Below, in pieces: positions 7,979 through 15,731 of a stretch of DNA of 64,000 nucleotides. The DNA comes from GCA-2861595 sp035536185. Lineage in GTDB: Bacteria > Actinomycetota > Acidimicrobiia > Acidimicrobiales > GCA-2861595. The stretch covers positions 1-64,000 of the forward strand of contig DATLOM010000031.1 of the NCBI GenBank assembly GCA_035536185.1, read 5' to 3'. Under the pieces are notes generated by a model. It ran no database searches. It saw nothing but the letters and a program-made list of their open reading frames with translations, and was not told the DNA's origin. How positions within the stretch are numbered: the first letter of the stretch is position 1; each line of letters starts with the position of its first letter. The position numbers and the translations under genes are program-made.

Positions 7979-8473
7979 TCAGCCGGATTCGGCGAGGACG
8001 CCGTCGATCTGGCCCATCGCCTCGCGCATGCCGTCCTCCATGCCCATCTCGAGCATCTGGGTCATGGCCGCGGTGGAGGCGAAGGTGGAGACCACGGTCA
8101 TGGTGGTGCCGCCGTCGCCCCGCTGGGCGAGCTCTAGCTCCATGCGGGTGGTCGGCATCTCGGGGTTCGGTTGGCCGGTCTCGTCGGCGAACCCGTCGTC
8201 GACCACGAAGCGGCGCGGGGGTTCGACCTGTAGCACGTGCCAGTAGCCGGCGGACCTCTCGCCGTCGGGGCCGGTCATGAAGTAGGTGACCCGCCCGCCG
8301 GGGGAGAGGTCGTGGTCGACGACAGTGGCTGGCCAGGTGGGCGGGCCCCAGACCCGCTCGAGCTGGCGGGGGTCGGCGTAGAGCTGCCAGACGCGCTCGA
8401 CGGGGGCGTCGTATTCGGCGACGACGGTCATGGTGTGGTTGTCGAGATCCTTGTCGACACGGACGATGGGCAT
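7979..8473 (-). CDS. SRPBCC / AHSA1-type protein
   Basis: A 164-residue START-like domain of the AHSA1 branch: strand MTVVAEYDAPVERVWQLYAD, then PRQLERVWGPPTWPATVVDH, GGRVTYFMTGPDG and the C-terminal helix MLEMGMEDGMREAMGQIDGV. These proteins bind hydrophobic ligands or act as stress-related chaperone partners; the ligand here is unknown. The ATG at 8473 has GAGGAG eight bases upstream. The gene starts 15 bases after the ArsR gene on the same strand. This ArsR-AHSA1 pairing is common in actinobacteria, and the regulator probably controls this gene. Confidence 0.85.
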   Translation of the reverse strand: MPIVRVDKDLDNHTMTVVAEYDAPVERVWQLYADPRQLERVWGPPTWPATVVDHDLSPGGRVTYFMTGPDGERSAGYWHVLQVEPPRRFVVDDGFADETGQPNPEMPTTRMELELAQRGDGGTTMTVVSTFASTAAMTQMLEMGMEDGMREAMGQIDGVLAESG

Positions 8474-8488
8474 CGATGACTCCTCAGT

Positions 8489-8821
8489 TCAGCGATCCTC
8501 AGCGAGGACCTGGTCCATCTGTGCAACGCGGTCGCGCCACAGCTGCTCGAAGGCGTCAAGGGCGCTTCGGGCGTTCCGCACCCGCTCGACGTCGCCCTTG
8601 ACGAGCGACTCCCGGCCCCGCCGTTTCTTGGTGACCAGCCCGGCCCCTTCGAGAACGGCCACGTGCTTCTGCACGGCGGCGAAGCTCATCGGGTACCGCC
8701 GAGCGAGCGCGGAGACGGAGTGCTCTTGGATCAGCACGGTGCGGACGATGTCGCGCCGGGTGGCGTCGGCCAAGGCGTGGAAGACCCTGTCGGTTTCCGG
8801 TGGGCTCAGCTCTACAACCAT
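8489..8821 (-). CDS. ArsR-family winged-helix repressor
   Basis: A 110-residue regulator: FHALADATRRDIVRTVL is the classic ArsR opening, followed by HSVSALARRYPMSFAAVQKH (recognition helix) and VLEGAGLVTKKRRGRESLVK (wing). There are no Cys or His clusters of the metal-sensing type, so it is probably a non-metal ArsR, as in other ArsR-AHSA1 pairs. The frame stays open further upstream, but I chose ATG 8821 because homology begins there and because the start codon sits inside a near-perfect palindrome, which suggests autorepression. It leads the two-gene operon with the SRPBCC gene. Confidence 0.85.
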   Translation of the reverse strand: MVVELSPPETDRVFHALADATRRDIVRTVLIQEHSVSALARRYPMSFAAVQKHVAVLEGAGLVTKKRRGRESLVKGDVERVRNARSALDAFEQLWRDRVAQMDQVLAEDR

Positions 8822-8831
8822 CTGGTTGTAG
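8812..8831. promoter_or_regulatory. Operator palindrome over the arsR start
   Basis: CTACAACCA-TC-TGGTTGTAG: two perfect 9-bp arms with a 2-bp centre, lying exactly over the ATG of the ArsR gene (complement of 8819-8821). Position and symmetry are those of an ArsR-dimer site that blocks its own operon. Confidence 0.75.
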
Positions 8832-9014
8832 GATATCCCGGGGTGCGGCCGATGGCAAGAGCAACAACGGAGCCCGGTTTGGAGCCGCGCCTGTGCCGGC
8901 GGCCATGAGATCCTGCCCAGGCGTATGGATCCGCGATCGTCCTCAGGGGGCTTGGCGTCGGTAGGGGATGCCTGCCTTGAACCGTAGGGGCGCTGTTCGA
9001 ACGACGGGGACCGG

Positions 9015-9990
9015 TCAGATCCCGCGACGGGTGGCTTCGGTGGCGAGCTCGGCACGCGTCGACACGCCGACCTTGGTGAACACGTGCGCTAGATGGGTCT
9101 TGACGGTCCCCGCGGTGACGAACAGGCGCTTGCCGATCTGGGGGTTGGTGAGCCCCTGAGCGACCAGCCGCACGACCTCGAGCTCGGTGGGCGTGAGGCT
9201 CTCCCACCCCGCAGCGGGACGTCCTCGCCTGCCTCGCCCCGCGGGTGGCGAACGCCACAGCCTCCTCGGTTGAGAGTGCGGCGCCCTGCCCCCAGGCGTC
9301 GCTGAACGCCTCGTCACCGATGACGTCGCGCACCACCTCGAGATCGGCTTGGTACTCAGGCTCGTCGGCCAACGGGCGAACATGGCCCTGGCGCGTTCGC
9401 ACCGCAGCTGCCGCCCCGAGGAGACGGGCGGCATCCTCGTGGTCGCAGAGGTCGACCAGGGCCCCCGCCAGCGCTTCCAGCGCGTCGGCGGCGACGAGGC
9501 TCTCCGCGCCGACCTCGGCCAGACAGCGACGGGCACGATCTCCAGCGTCGAGCGCATCGCCACGACGACGGGCGACGAGCGCCTGGGTGACGAGCACCCA
9601 GCTCGCGGCGGGCGGACCGGCCGACGCCGCCAGCCCCTCCTCGAGCGCGGTGGCCGCCCGCTCGAGATCCCCTTGTCGCATGGCGGCCCAGCCAAGGAGG
9701 GCCAGTGCATGCGGAGCCAGCCACCCTCGAAGGCCCATCGCCCGCCAGAGGTCGGTGGCTTCCTCCGCGGCAGCCGCGGTCGCGTCCTCGTCACCGTTCG
9801 CCCGCTCGAGGAAGGCGAGGGCGGTCAGACCGCAAGCAAGCGTGAATTCGTTCTTCGTCCCGCGGGCCTCACTAACGGCCTCGTCGATGACGGCACGAGC
9901 CTCGTCATGGTGCTGGCTGTTCGTCGCCCATCGCCCTGGCCATGCCCACAGCCTTGCAAAGGGAGAGGGCGACAACATCTGCCAGATGGC
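9015..9990 (-). pseudogene. LuxR/MalT-type regulator remnant with frameshift
   Basis: Two frames together give the C-terminal third of a large ATP-binding LuxR regulator. Upstream frame: helical TPR-like repeats (DEARAVIDEAVSEARG, ATAAAAEEATDLWRAMGLRG, GDLERAATALEEGLAASAGP, LLGAAAAVRTRQGHVRPLAD), ending EEAVAFATRG near 9235. The DNA-binding domain is in another frame: GWESLTPTELEVVRLVAQGL, TNPQIGKRLFVTAGTVKTHL, HVFTKVGVSTRAELATEATR, stop at 9015. The switch falls in a GGGG run at 9232-9243, so a one-base indel (mutation or sequencing error) explains it. The 600-residue ATPase part expected upstream is absent, so the gene is probably dead either way. Confidence 0.7.
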
Positions 9991-10159
9991 AGAGGCTTGT
10001 GAAGGCAGGTCCGGGTCACCCGGCGCCGGGGGGCCGACAGTTGCGGACTGGCGGCGGCCCACGAGATGGGTTCATGGATTTCGCCCATCCGGCAGATGTT
10101 CGCCGCCCCACTTTACGAGACGATCATCAAAGCGAAAGCTTCAGGACAGGAGGAGAACC

Positions 10160-10582
10160 ATGAGCGATAGTGCCAAGCGTGTGATCGAGCGGATCATCGA
10201 CGAGTTGGTCAACAAGGGTCAGTTCGCGAAGTTCGACGAGCTGATCAGCGACCGCGTGGTCAGCCACGATCCCGCCGAGCCCGGGCCCATCGTCGGCCGA
10301 GACGCCTACCGAGCTGCCATGCAGACCACCCGTGCTGCGCTGGCGAACCTGCAGGTGTTCATCGATGACTTCGTGGTCGACGACAACAAGGTCGCCTACC
10401 GCTGGACCGCCACCGCCCGCCACGTCGGGGAGCTGCACGGGATCGCCGCGAGCGGGAAAGACGTCGAGTTCAGCGGGATCGACATCGTCCACGTCGAGGA
10501 CGGTCGCCTGGTCGAGGAATGGATGAACTGGGACACCCTCGGACTGCTGCGGCAGCTCGGCGCCGTGGAGGCAACGGCATAA
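10160..10582 (+). CDS. SnoaL-like ester-cyclase-fold protein
   Basis: A 140-residue protein of the SnoaL / NTF2-like superfamily. Motifs: KRVIERIIDELVNKGQFAKF, ISDRVVSHDPAEPGP, GRDAYRAAMQTTRAAL, then KVAYRWTATARHVGEL and the closing strand FSGIDIVHVEDGRLVEEWMN, typical of the ester-cyclase subgroup. Such proteins have a hydrophobic pocket and act as cyclases, isomerases or ligand binders; no substrate is predictable. ATG 10160 has an excellent ACAGGAGGAG ribosome site seven bases upstream. It stands alone between a regulator relic and an SRPBCC gene. Confidence 0.8.
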   Translation: MSDSAKRVIERIIDELVNKGQFAKFDELISDRVVSHDPAEPGPIVGRDAYRAAMQTTRAALANLQVFIDDFVVDDNKVAYRWTATARHVGELHGIAASGKDVEFSGIDIVHVEDGRLVEEWMNWDTLGLLRQLGAVEATA

Positions 10583-10694
10583 CGGCCGAAGTGCCGAGAG
10601 GAAGAGCGGAGACATGCTGCGCACCCTCATTCGCACCTGCTCGACTAGAGGGCGCGTGCCATAATGGCGGCGTCGTAGTGCAAAGGAGGAGCAA

Positions 10695-11141
10695 ATGGCG
10701 CCGATCGTGTCGAGCATCGAGATCGCCCGTCCGCCAGGGGAGGTCTTTGCCTATGTTGTCGATCCCTCTCGCCTGGCCGAGTGGCAGGACAGCGTCGTCA
10801 GTTCACACACCGAAGGTGGAGGACCCCCCGCGGTGGGCGCGAAGGCGGTTACGACCCGCCGGGTGGGTCGCGCGGAACGGAAGATGACGATGGAGATGAC
10901 GAAGGTCGATCCCCCGAGAAGCTGGGCGGTACGCGGGATCGACGGTCCGGTAAGGGGGATCGTAGACGGCACCGTCGAGCCCCTCGACGACGGCACCCGA
11001 TCGCGCGTGAGGATCGAGCTCGACTTCGAGGGACATGGGCTGGGCAAGCTGCTCGTGCCTCTTGTCGTCCGCCGGCAGGCGGAAAGGGAGCTGCCGAGGA
11101 ACGTTCAGAACCTGAAGGCGCGGCTCGAGGGCGGCGCCTAG
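10695..11141 (+). CDS. SRPBCC (polyketide-cyclase/START-like) protein
   Basis: A 148-residue START-like domain: IVSSIEIARPPGEVFAYVVD, PSRLAEWQDSVVSSH, then EMTKVDPPRSWAVRGIDGPV and the strand GTVEPLDDGTRSRVRIELDF, ending with a C-terminal helix. It matches the polyketide_cyc2 group of small hydrophobic-ligand-binding proteins. AAAGGAGGAG ends five bases before the ATG. A possible -10 (CATAAT, 10660-10665) lies 30 bases upstream. Cytoplasmic; ligand unknown. Confidence 0.8.
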   Translation: MAPIVSSIEIARPPGEVFAYVVDPSRLAEWQDSVVSSHTEGGGPPAVGAKAVTTRRVGRAERKMTMEMTKVDPPRSWAVRGIDGPVRGIVDGTVEPLDDGTRSRVRIELDFEGHGLGKLLVPLVVRRQAERELPRNVQNLKARLEGGA

Positions 11142-11149
11142 CCCACCGT

Positions 11150-11395
11150 TCAGTAAGCCGGTTTGGGTTTGGCTCGGCGGCCGCGTCCGCCAAGAGGGTT
11201 GGTCATGATCGACGTGACGTTGTTACGCGCCGTCTTCTCGGACAGGAAGAGGCGGCGGGCGATGGTGGCATTGTCGAGACCGTGAGCGACGAGGTCGAGC
11301 ACCTCACGCTCCCGGTCGGTCAGTCCTTCGAGGATCGTCTCGAGCGCCTCTCGGAAAACGGGATGGTCGTCACACACCACGGTCTGGAGCGTCAC
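11150..11395 (-). pseudogene. NarL-type response regulator with internal deletion
   Basis: The 81-residue frame joins two separated parts of a NarL/FixJ regulator. It starts like a receiver domain (TLQTVVCDDHPVFREALETI) but, where about 120 residues with the phospho-acceptor Asp should follow, it runs straight into the LuxR domain (EGLTDREREVLDLVAHGLDN, IARRLFLSEKTARNNVTSIM). The end is also abnormal: after TSIMT the usual KLGV...R tail is replaced by NPLGGRGRRAKPKPAY. The GTG start overlaps the TGA of the histidine-kinase relic (GTGA). It cannot act as a phospho-switch; a bare DNA-binding product cannot be excluded. Confidence 0.75.
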
Positions 11396-11561
11396 CGGGC
11401 CGCCAGCGGCAGCCGAGCTCGCACGACCGTGCCGCCGCCGTCGCGCCCGCTCACCTCAAGAACCCGCCGAGCTCCTCGGCGCGCTCCCGCATGCTGCCAA
11501 GGCCGACGCCGCGTTGGGTGTCGGGCGCAAAGCCGCCCCCGACGTCGACGACCGAGAGCAT
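11392..11561 (-). pseudogene. Histidine-kinase C-terminal remnant, frameshifted
   Basis: The last part of a NarX/DegS-type sensor kinase. One frame gives LSVVDVGGGF, then RGVGLGSMRERAEELGGFL, which are the G1 and G2 boxes of the HATPase domain. The next frame continues EVSGRDGGGTVVRARLPLAA and stops at TGA 11392-11394. A single-base shift after GGFL separates them. Everything upstream (sensor, dimerisation helix, His) is missing. It overlaps the response-regulator relic by 4 bp, so the two are the collapsed remains of one two-component operon. Confidence 0.65.
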
Positions 11562-11627
11562 CGGCTGCCTCATCGCCTATCTCGACAGGTTGTTTGGGCC
11601 GATCGGAGCGGTTGTGGCCGGCGAGGA

Positions 11628-12899
11628 TCAGGCCAGGCGGGCGCCACCTTCGTCGCTGGTGGGCGCAAGCAGGGCACAGAAGGCAGACCGGCCGCCGGCG
11701 GCGGCGAGTCGAGTGATGGTGAGGTCGATATCGACCGACGAGCCGTCTCGCCGCAGCGCCGGCACGCGAACGGCCGATCCCAGGATGCGCTCCTCGCCCG
11801 TCACCTGGAGGCGGCTGAACCCAGCCAGATGCGCCTGACGCAGCTCGGGTGGGATGAGCACGGTCAGGCGCTGGCCGACCAAGGCTTCGGCGTCCCAGCC
11901 GAGCACCTCGGCGGCCGCCTGGTTGACGAAGATCACCCGGTTGGCGTCATCGGCCACCACGGTTGGGTCGGTCACTTTGCCCAGGCGCTCGAGCTCTGCG
12001 GCCGAGAGCACCGCCGCTACGCGGGCTGCGTCGAGTCGCTCGGGAAGCTCCCAGCGCTGCGGCGGGTAACCCGCTGCCTGCTCGGCGATCTGGGAGTAGA
12101 GCCAGTGGCGGCAGGCGGCGATCTCGGGCAGGGCCGGAGCTGACAGCATGCGGCCGTCGCGGGCCAGGGCGTCGGCGCAATCGATGAGGCGGAGCCGGTC
12201 GAGCCCGGCGGCGGGGGCGTCGGTCGAGACGCTGACATCGAGGTCGGCGTCGGGGCCGTGGTCGACCAAGGCGGCTTGGGCGGTGGCCAGGATCGGGGCA
12301 ACGTCGAACTCGGGAACGTGCCATTGGTAGGGGAGGGTGTCGTCCAGTTCGCCTCCGAGGGCGAGCAGCGCCAGCTCACGCAACAACGCCTCACCCTGTT
12401 CGACCGTCGCCAGGAGCAACGGCGGTGAAGCGTTGCGCAGCTGAATGGTGAGCGTCGCTGCTGGGGCCTCGGAGGAATCACCCGCGGGCGGCGGTGGAGG
12501 CCGGTCGTCGTCAGTATCGTCGCCCAGCTCGAACCACAGCGTCTTCCCGTCGTCGTGGGCGTTGACGCCCCACGAGCTGGCCAGCATCGACACCAGCCCG
12601 AGGCCGCGTCCAGTCGTTGCCAAGGGGTCGTAGTGCCGAACGCTCGGCAGCAGGGTTGAACGATCGGAGACCTCGATGCGCACGCCGCCGCCATGGTGGG
12701 TGCACCCGAGGCGGATCTGAGTGCCGGCGTGGAGGAGGGAGTTGGTGACGACCTCGCTCACGAGGAGGCTGGCCACCTCGACCAGGTCGTCGTGGCCGGA
12801 GGCCGTGAGCACGGCGGTGATCAGGCGACGGGCGTGTCCAACACTGGCTGGATCGGCCTCCAAAGTCTCGGCCACCAGCACGCCCGTTCGCGAACCCAT
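11628..12899 (-). CDS. RsbW-like HATPase with C-terminal PAS domain
   Basis: A 423-residue protein from ATG 12899. Residues 1-130 form an anti-sigma-factor-type HATPase: ARRLITAVLTASGHDDLVEV, then LLVSEVVTNSLLHAGTQIRL (N box), VRIEVSDRS (G1) and GRGLGLVSMLASSWGV (G2). Residues about 165-290 are a helical region I cannot name (ALLRELALLALGGELDDTLP). The C-terminus is a PAS domain: DPTVVADDANRVIFVNQAAA, LGWDAEALVGQRLTVLIPPE and RRDGSSVDIDLTITRL. HATPase-PAS proteins act in partner-switch control of sigma factors or anti-sigma antagonists. The PP2C and GAF-ANTAR genes 3-5 kb to the right fit the same kind of network. Confidence 0.75.
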   Translation of the reverse strand: MGSRTGVLVAETLEADPASVGHARRLITAVLTASGHDDLVEVASLLVSEVVTNSLLHAGTQIRLGCTHHGGGVRIEVSDRSTLLPSVRHYDPLATTGRGLGLVSMLASSWGVNAHDDGKTLWFELGDDTDDDRPPPPPAGDSSEAPAATLTIQLRNASPPLLLATVEQGEALLRELALLALGGELDDTLPYQWHVPEFDVAPILATAQAALVDHGPDADLDVSVSTDAPAAGLDRLRLIDCADALARDGRMLSAPALPEIAACRHWLYSQIAEQAAGYPPQRWELPERLDAARVAAVLSAAELERLGKVTDPTVVADDANRVIFVNQAAAEVLGWDAEALVGQRLTVLIPPELRQAHLAGFSRLQVTGEERILGSAVRVPALRRDGSSVDIDLTITRLAAAGGRSAFCALLAPTSDEGGARLA

Positions 12900-12930
12900 G
12901 ACCGTATTCTGCCTTGTCGTTCGCCCCACT

Positions 12931-13113
12931 GCTGACTCTCGACGGCCTGCGCGGCTCCAGGCGCCCGGCACCGTCATCGAGGACCCGGCCCTAGAGCGCG
13001 GCGGCGGACGCTGGTGGTCCACCGCAAGGGCGGCAAGACAGCCACCATCCTCTGGCCACCCGCACCGCCCACGCCGTCGACCTGGCCCTCCGCTAACAGC
13101 TCGACCGGCCGGC
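12931..13113 (+). pseudogene. Tyrosine recombinase (phage-type integrase) remnant
   Basis: Reading across frames gives the central catalytic region of an actinobacterial tyrosine recombinase: LTLDGLR, then VIEDPALERGG, then RTLVVHRKGGKTATI, then LATRTAHAVDLALR, a TAA stop, and QLDRPA. The order and spacing match the family (the Arg I region LNGLRVSE, ADIEDLG.ERG.RTL, and the beta-strand Lys in the RKGGK motif). At least two frameshifts and one nonsense codon interrupt it, and both ends are missing. It marks a past integration event in the 9-13 kb relic zone. Confidence 0.6.
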
Positions 13114-13174
13114 GTGACGGCGAGCGCGGCGACCCGGCAAACTGTGCGGGTCCGCTCGTCAGCCGGAGGTGCTT

Positions 13175-13597
13175 ATGAGTCTTGATCGAGCCGTTGAAGC
13201 GTTCAGGTCGGCGGCCACGGCTTTCGCCCAAGGGAATCCTGAGCCGGTGAAGTCGGCCTATTCACATGCCGAAGATGTAACGCTCGCCAACCCCTTCGGA
13301 CCGGCAGTACGAGGGTGGGAGAACGTTTCGGCTGCGCTTGACTACGCCTCCTCGCGGTTCAGTGACGGCGAGGTGACAGAGTTCAAGAACCTGGCCCGGT
13401 ACGAGAGCGATGACTTGGTGACGTACCTCGACACCGAGCACTGGCGGACGAGGGTAGGGGGCGGTGATCACGCTGAGTTCGACCTGAGGGTCACCAGCAC
13501 GTACAGGAAAGAAGACGGCCAGTGGAAGCTTGTCCTTCGCCATGCCGACCCGATCTCCAGCGCCGACCCGATGGGACCTTTACGCCGTACATCATGA
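13175..13597 (+). CDS. SnoaL-like / DUF4440 nuclear-transport-factor-2-fold protein
   Basis: A 140-residue NTF2-fold protein. I chose ATG 13175 because GGAGGT lies six bases upstream; an in-frame GTG two codons earlier is possible. Motifs: AVEAFRSAATAFAQGNPEPV, ANPFGPAVRGWENVSAALDY and a closing strand VTSTYRKEDGQWKLVLRHAD. The N-terminal helix plus the WKLVLRHAD ending are typical of SnoaL / DUF4440 proteins, which are small ligand-binding or cyclase-fold proteins. It lies just after the recombinase remnant and has no operon partner. Confidence 0.7.
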   Translation: MSLDRAVEAFRSAATAFAQGNPEPVKSAYSHAEDVTLANPFGPAVRGWENVSAALDYASSRFSDGEVTEFKNLARYESDDLVTYLDTEHWRTRVGGGDHAEFDLRVTSTYRKEDGQWKLVLRHADPISSADPMGPLRRTS

Positions 13598-13704
13598 GCT
13601 CGGCCGAACGCCGCCGCGATACCCCGTTGCCGAATCGGCACTCGTCGTCGCGGCCAGTTTCAGTGAGGTCGAACGCGGCCTGGAGGCCGAGGTGAGGGGG
13701 CGCC

Positions 13705-14607
13705 TCACGTCCCGTCGACTTCCAGGCTTGATAGGACGCCGACCAGCTGGCGTCCGGCGGGGCCGAGCTGGTCCGGACGCCACGCCGCCCGGATCACCAC
13801 GTCGAGCTTCGGGTTTTCGAGTGGTCGCCACACGACTCCACGATCGCCGAGGGCTCGGACCTCGCTCTCCAGTTTGAGGGAGACCGCTAGAGCAGCACGG
13901 ACGAGGCGTAACGAGGCGTCGACCCCGCCCGGTGCCGACTCATGGGTCGTGTGCGAACGCAGGCCACCCGCCCTCAGCGAACCGAACAGCCGGTCGAACT
14001 CGACGGGATCATCGGTGCGAGGAAAGGTGGCGAACGCCCGCCCGTCAAGATCCGCGGCGGTGAGGGACAGGCGTTCGGCGAGGACATCTCCGGCGGCCAG
14101 GGCGACACCCAGCGGTTCCCGGGCGACGGCGACGGCAGAGACCCCGGGATCCGGCACGTCGATGCGCACCAGGGCGATCTCGACGTCGCTCCGGTCCAGC
14201 GCGGCGGTGGCCCCGAACCCGGAAGGCAGTGACCGGGCGACGACGAGGACGTCGGGCAGTCGCCGGCGCCACTGCGTCAGCAGGCTGGGGAGGAGATCGG
14301 GGGGCAGGGCGGGAACGATCCCGACGCCGACCTCCCCCAGCACACCGGCACCGATCCGCGCCATTCGCTCGCTGACCTGCTCGTGCCGGGCGAGCAGCTC
14401 GCGGGCCTCGTCGAGGAAGCTCTCGCCGGCGGAGGTGAGCGCGACCCGCCGGCTCGTGCGCTCGAAGAGCATGACCCCGAACTCGGCCTCGAGGCCCCGG
14501 ACCAGCTGGCTCACGGCGGGCTGGGCGATGTGGAGCCGGCGAGCCGCCTTCCCGAAGTGGAGCTCCTCGGCCACGGCAAGGAATGCCCGGATGTGGCGCA
14601 GCTCCAC
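13705..14607 (-). CDS. LysR-family transcriptional regulator
   Basis: A 300-residue LysR regulator of full length. Winged helix-turn-helix: MELRHIRAFLAVAEELHFGK, then AARRLHIAQPAVSQLVRGLE and FERTSRRVALTSAG. A two-lobe effector domain follows from about residue 90 (GEVGVGIVPALPPDLLPSLL) to the end. It is divergent from the alpha/beta hydrolase gene at 14724, and the 116-bp gap holds a perfect 14-bp palindrome, so the hydrolase is its likely target. The effector is unknown. Confidence 0.88.
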   Translation of the reverse strand: MELRHIRAFLAVAEELHFGKAARRLHIAQPAVSQLVRGLEAEFGVMLFERTSRRVALTSAGESFLDEARELLARHEQVSERMARIGAGVLGEVGVGIVPALPPDLLPSLLTQWRRRLPDVLVVARSLPSGFGATAALDRSDVEIALVRIDVPDPGVSAVAVAREPLGVALAAGDVLAERLSLTAADLDGRAFATFPRTDDPVEFDRLFGSLRAGGLRSHTTHESAPGGVDASLRLVRAALAVSLKLESEVRALGDRGVVWRPLENPKLDVVIRAAWRPDQLGPAGRQLVGVLSSLEVDGT

Positions 14608-14628
14608 GTCCGGAATGATAAGCAGCGG

Positions 14629-14642
14629 TTCTCGATCGAGAA
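14629..14642. promoter_or_regulatory. Candidate LysR operator
   Basis: TTCTCGATCGAGAA, a perfect 14-bp palindrome in the intergenic space between the divergent LysR gene and the hydrolase gene, 22 bases upstream of the regulator start. LysR proteins usually bind such dyads next to their own promoter. Confidence 0.5.
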
Positions 14643-14723
14643 GCAGTTGGCGCTAGATCATCCTGCCCAATGGGTGTTGAGTTGACCTACCGCCCCGCCG
14701 GGGCAGGCAAGGGAGGTAGGCCA

Positions 14724-15578
14724 ATGCTGACCACTGATGAGCCGTCGAGCACTTTGACCGACGAGGCGGCGCTTTACCACGAGGTGTCCGGGGGCGGCCC
14801 CGTCGCGCTGCTGATCGCTGGCACTCCGGGAGACTCGAGCCAGTTCGCGCCCCTCGCTGCCGCCATGAGCAGTCGCTACACCGTGGTGACCTACGACCGG
14901 CGGGGCACGTCGCGCAGCCCGCGGCCGATCGGGTGGTCGACCACGAGCGTCGCCGAGCAGGCAGACGATGCGGCCGGCATCCTCATGGGGGTCACCAGCG
15001 AGCCCGCGTTGGTCTATGGCACCAGCAACGGCGCGGCGGTCGCCCTCGAGCTTGCCCTGCGTCATCCGAAGCGGGTCAGGGCCGTCCTGCTCCACGAGCT
15101 GCCACTGCTCACGGTACTGGCCGAGCCGGAGCCGGTCGGCCGAATGTTGGGCCAGCTCATCGGCGCCGCCATGGAGCAGGGTGGTCCTGCGAAGGCATTG
15201 GACGCCTTCTTGCGCTTCGCCTACGGCGGCGAGCTCGTCGACCGGCTCGACCCTGAGCTGCGGGAGCAGATGTATGCCAACGCCGAGATGATCTTCACCA
15301 TCGAGATGCCCGGCTTCCAGACCTACCGCCCCGACGAAGCGGCGCTGCGATCGATCGGCGTCCCCACGCGGGTCCTGGTGGGCGAAGATCAGGCCGTTCC
15401 GCTCTTCGAGGAGGCGGCGGCGTGGCTGGCGGAGCGGATAGGCACCACGGTGGTCCGGAGCCCCGGTGGCCACGGCGCGCACCTTTCTCATCCCGCCGAG
15501 CTGGCCGCCTTCATCTCCTCGCACGACCCCCCGAGCCTCCGACCAGCTGGCCGGCCTCGCCTGACGAACGACCGATGA
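14724..15578 (+). CDS. Alpha/beta hydrolase
   Basis: A 284-residue alpha/beta-hydrolase-fold enzyme. Oxyanion region: LLIAGTPGDSSQFAPLAAAM; then VVTYDRRGTSRSPRP, a standard motif before helix A. Nucleophile elbow GTSNGAAVALELALRHPKRV (GxSxG, Ser near residue 114), acid in VLVGEDQAVPLFEE and the catalytic His in GGHGAHLSHPAELAAF. Start chosen at ATG 14724 after GGGAGG. Homologues include esterases, haloperoxidase-like enzymes and lactonases; the substrate cannot be inferred. It is probably controlled by the divergent LysR gene. Confidence 0.85.
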   Translation: MLTTDEPSSTLTDEAALYHEVSGGGPVALLIAGTPGDSSQFAPLAAAMSSRYTVVTYDRRGTSRSPRPIGWSTTSVAEQADDAAGILMGVTSEPALVYGTSNGAAVALELALRHPKRVRAVLLHELPLLTVLAEPEPVGRMLGQLIGAAMEQGGPAKALDAFLRFAYGGELVDRLDPELREQMYANAEMIFTIEMPGFQTYRPDEAALRSIGVPTRVLVGEDQAVPLFEEAAAWLAERIGTTVVRSPGGHGAHLSHPAELAAFISSHDPPSLRPAGRPRLTNDR

Positions 15579-15731
15579 GGTTAGATGGCGCCGCCTAGGC
15601 GGCCGAAGGGGGGACCGGGAGGCTCTCGGAGATGTTCGAGTTCGGCGACTGAAACCGACGGCTCGCCCGTCTCGCCACCTCGATGCTTCTCAGCGGCAAC
15701 GGAGGCGCTCGTCATCAGCCGCCCTGGGGGG

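Noticed and set aside
8985..9000. GTTCGAAC-like motif as part of a tRNA gene
   Set aside because: No acceptor stem, D-loop or anticodon arm can be folded around it; no tRNA found anywhere in the window.
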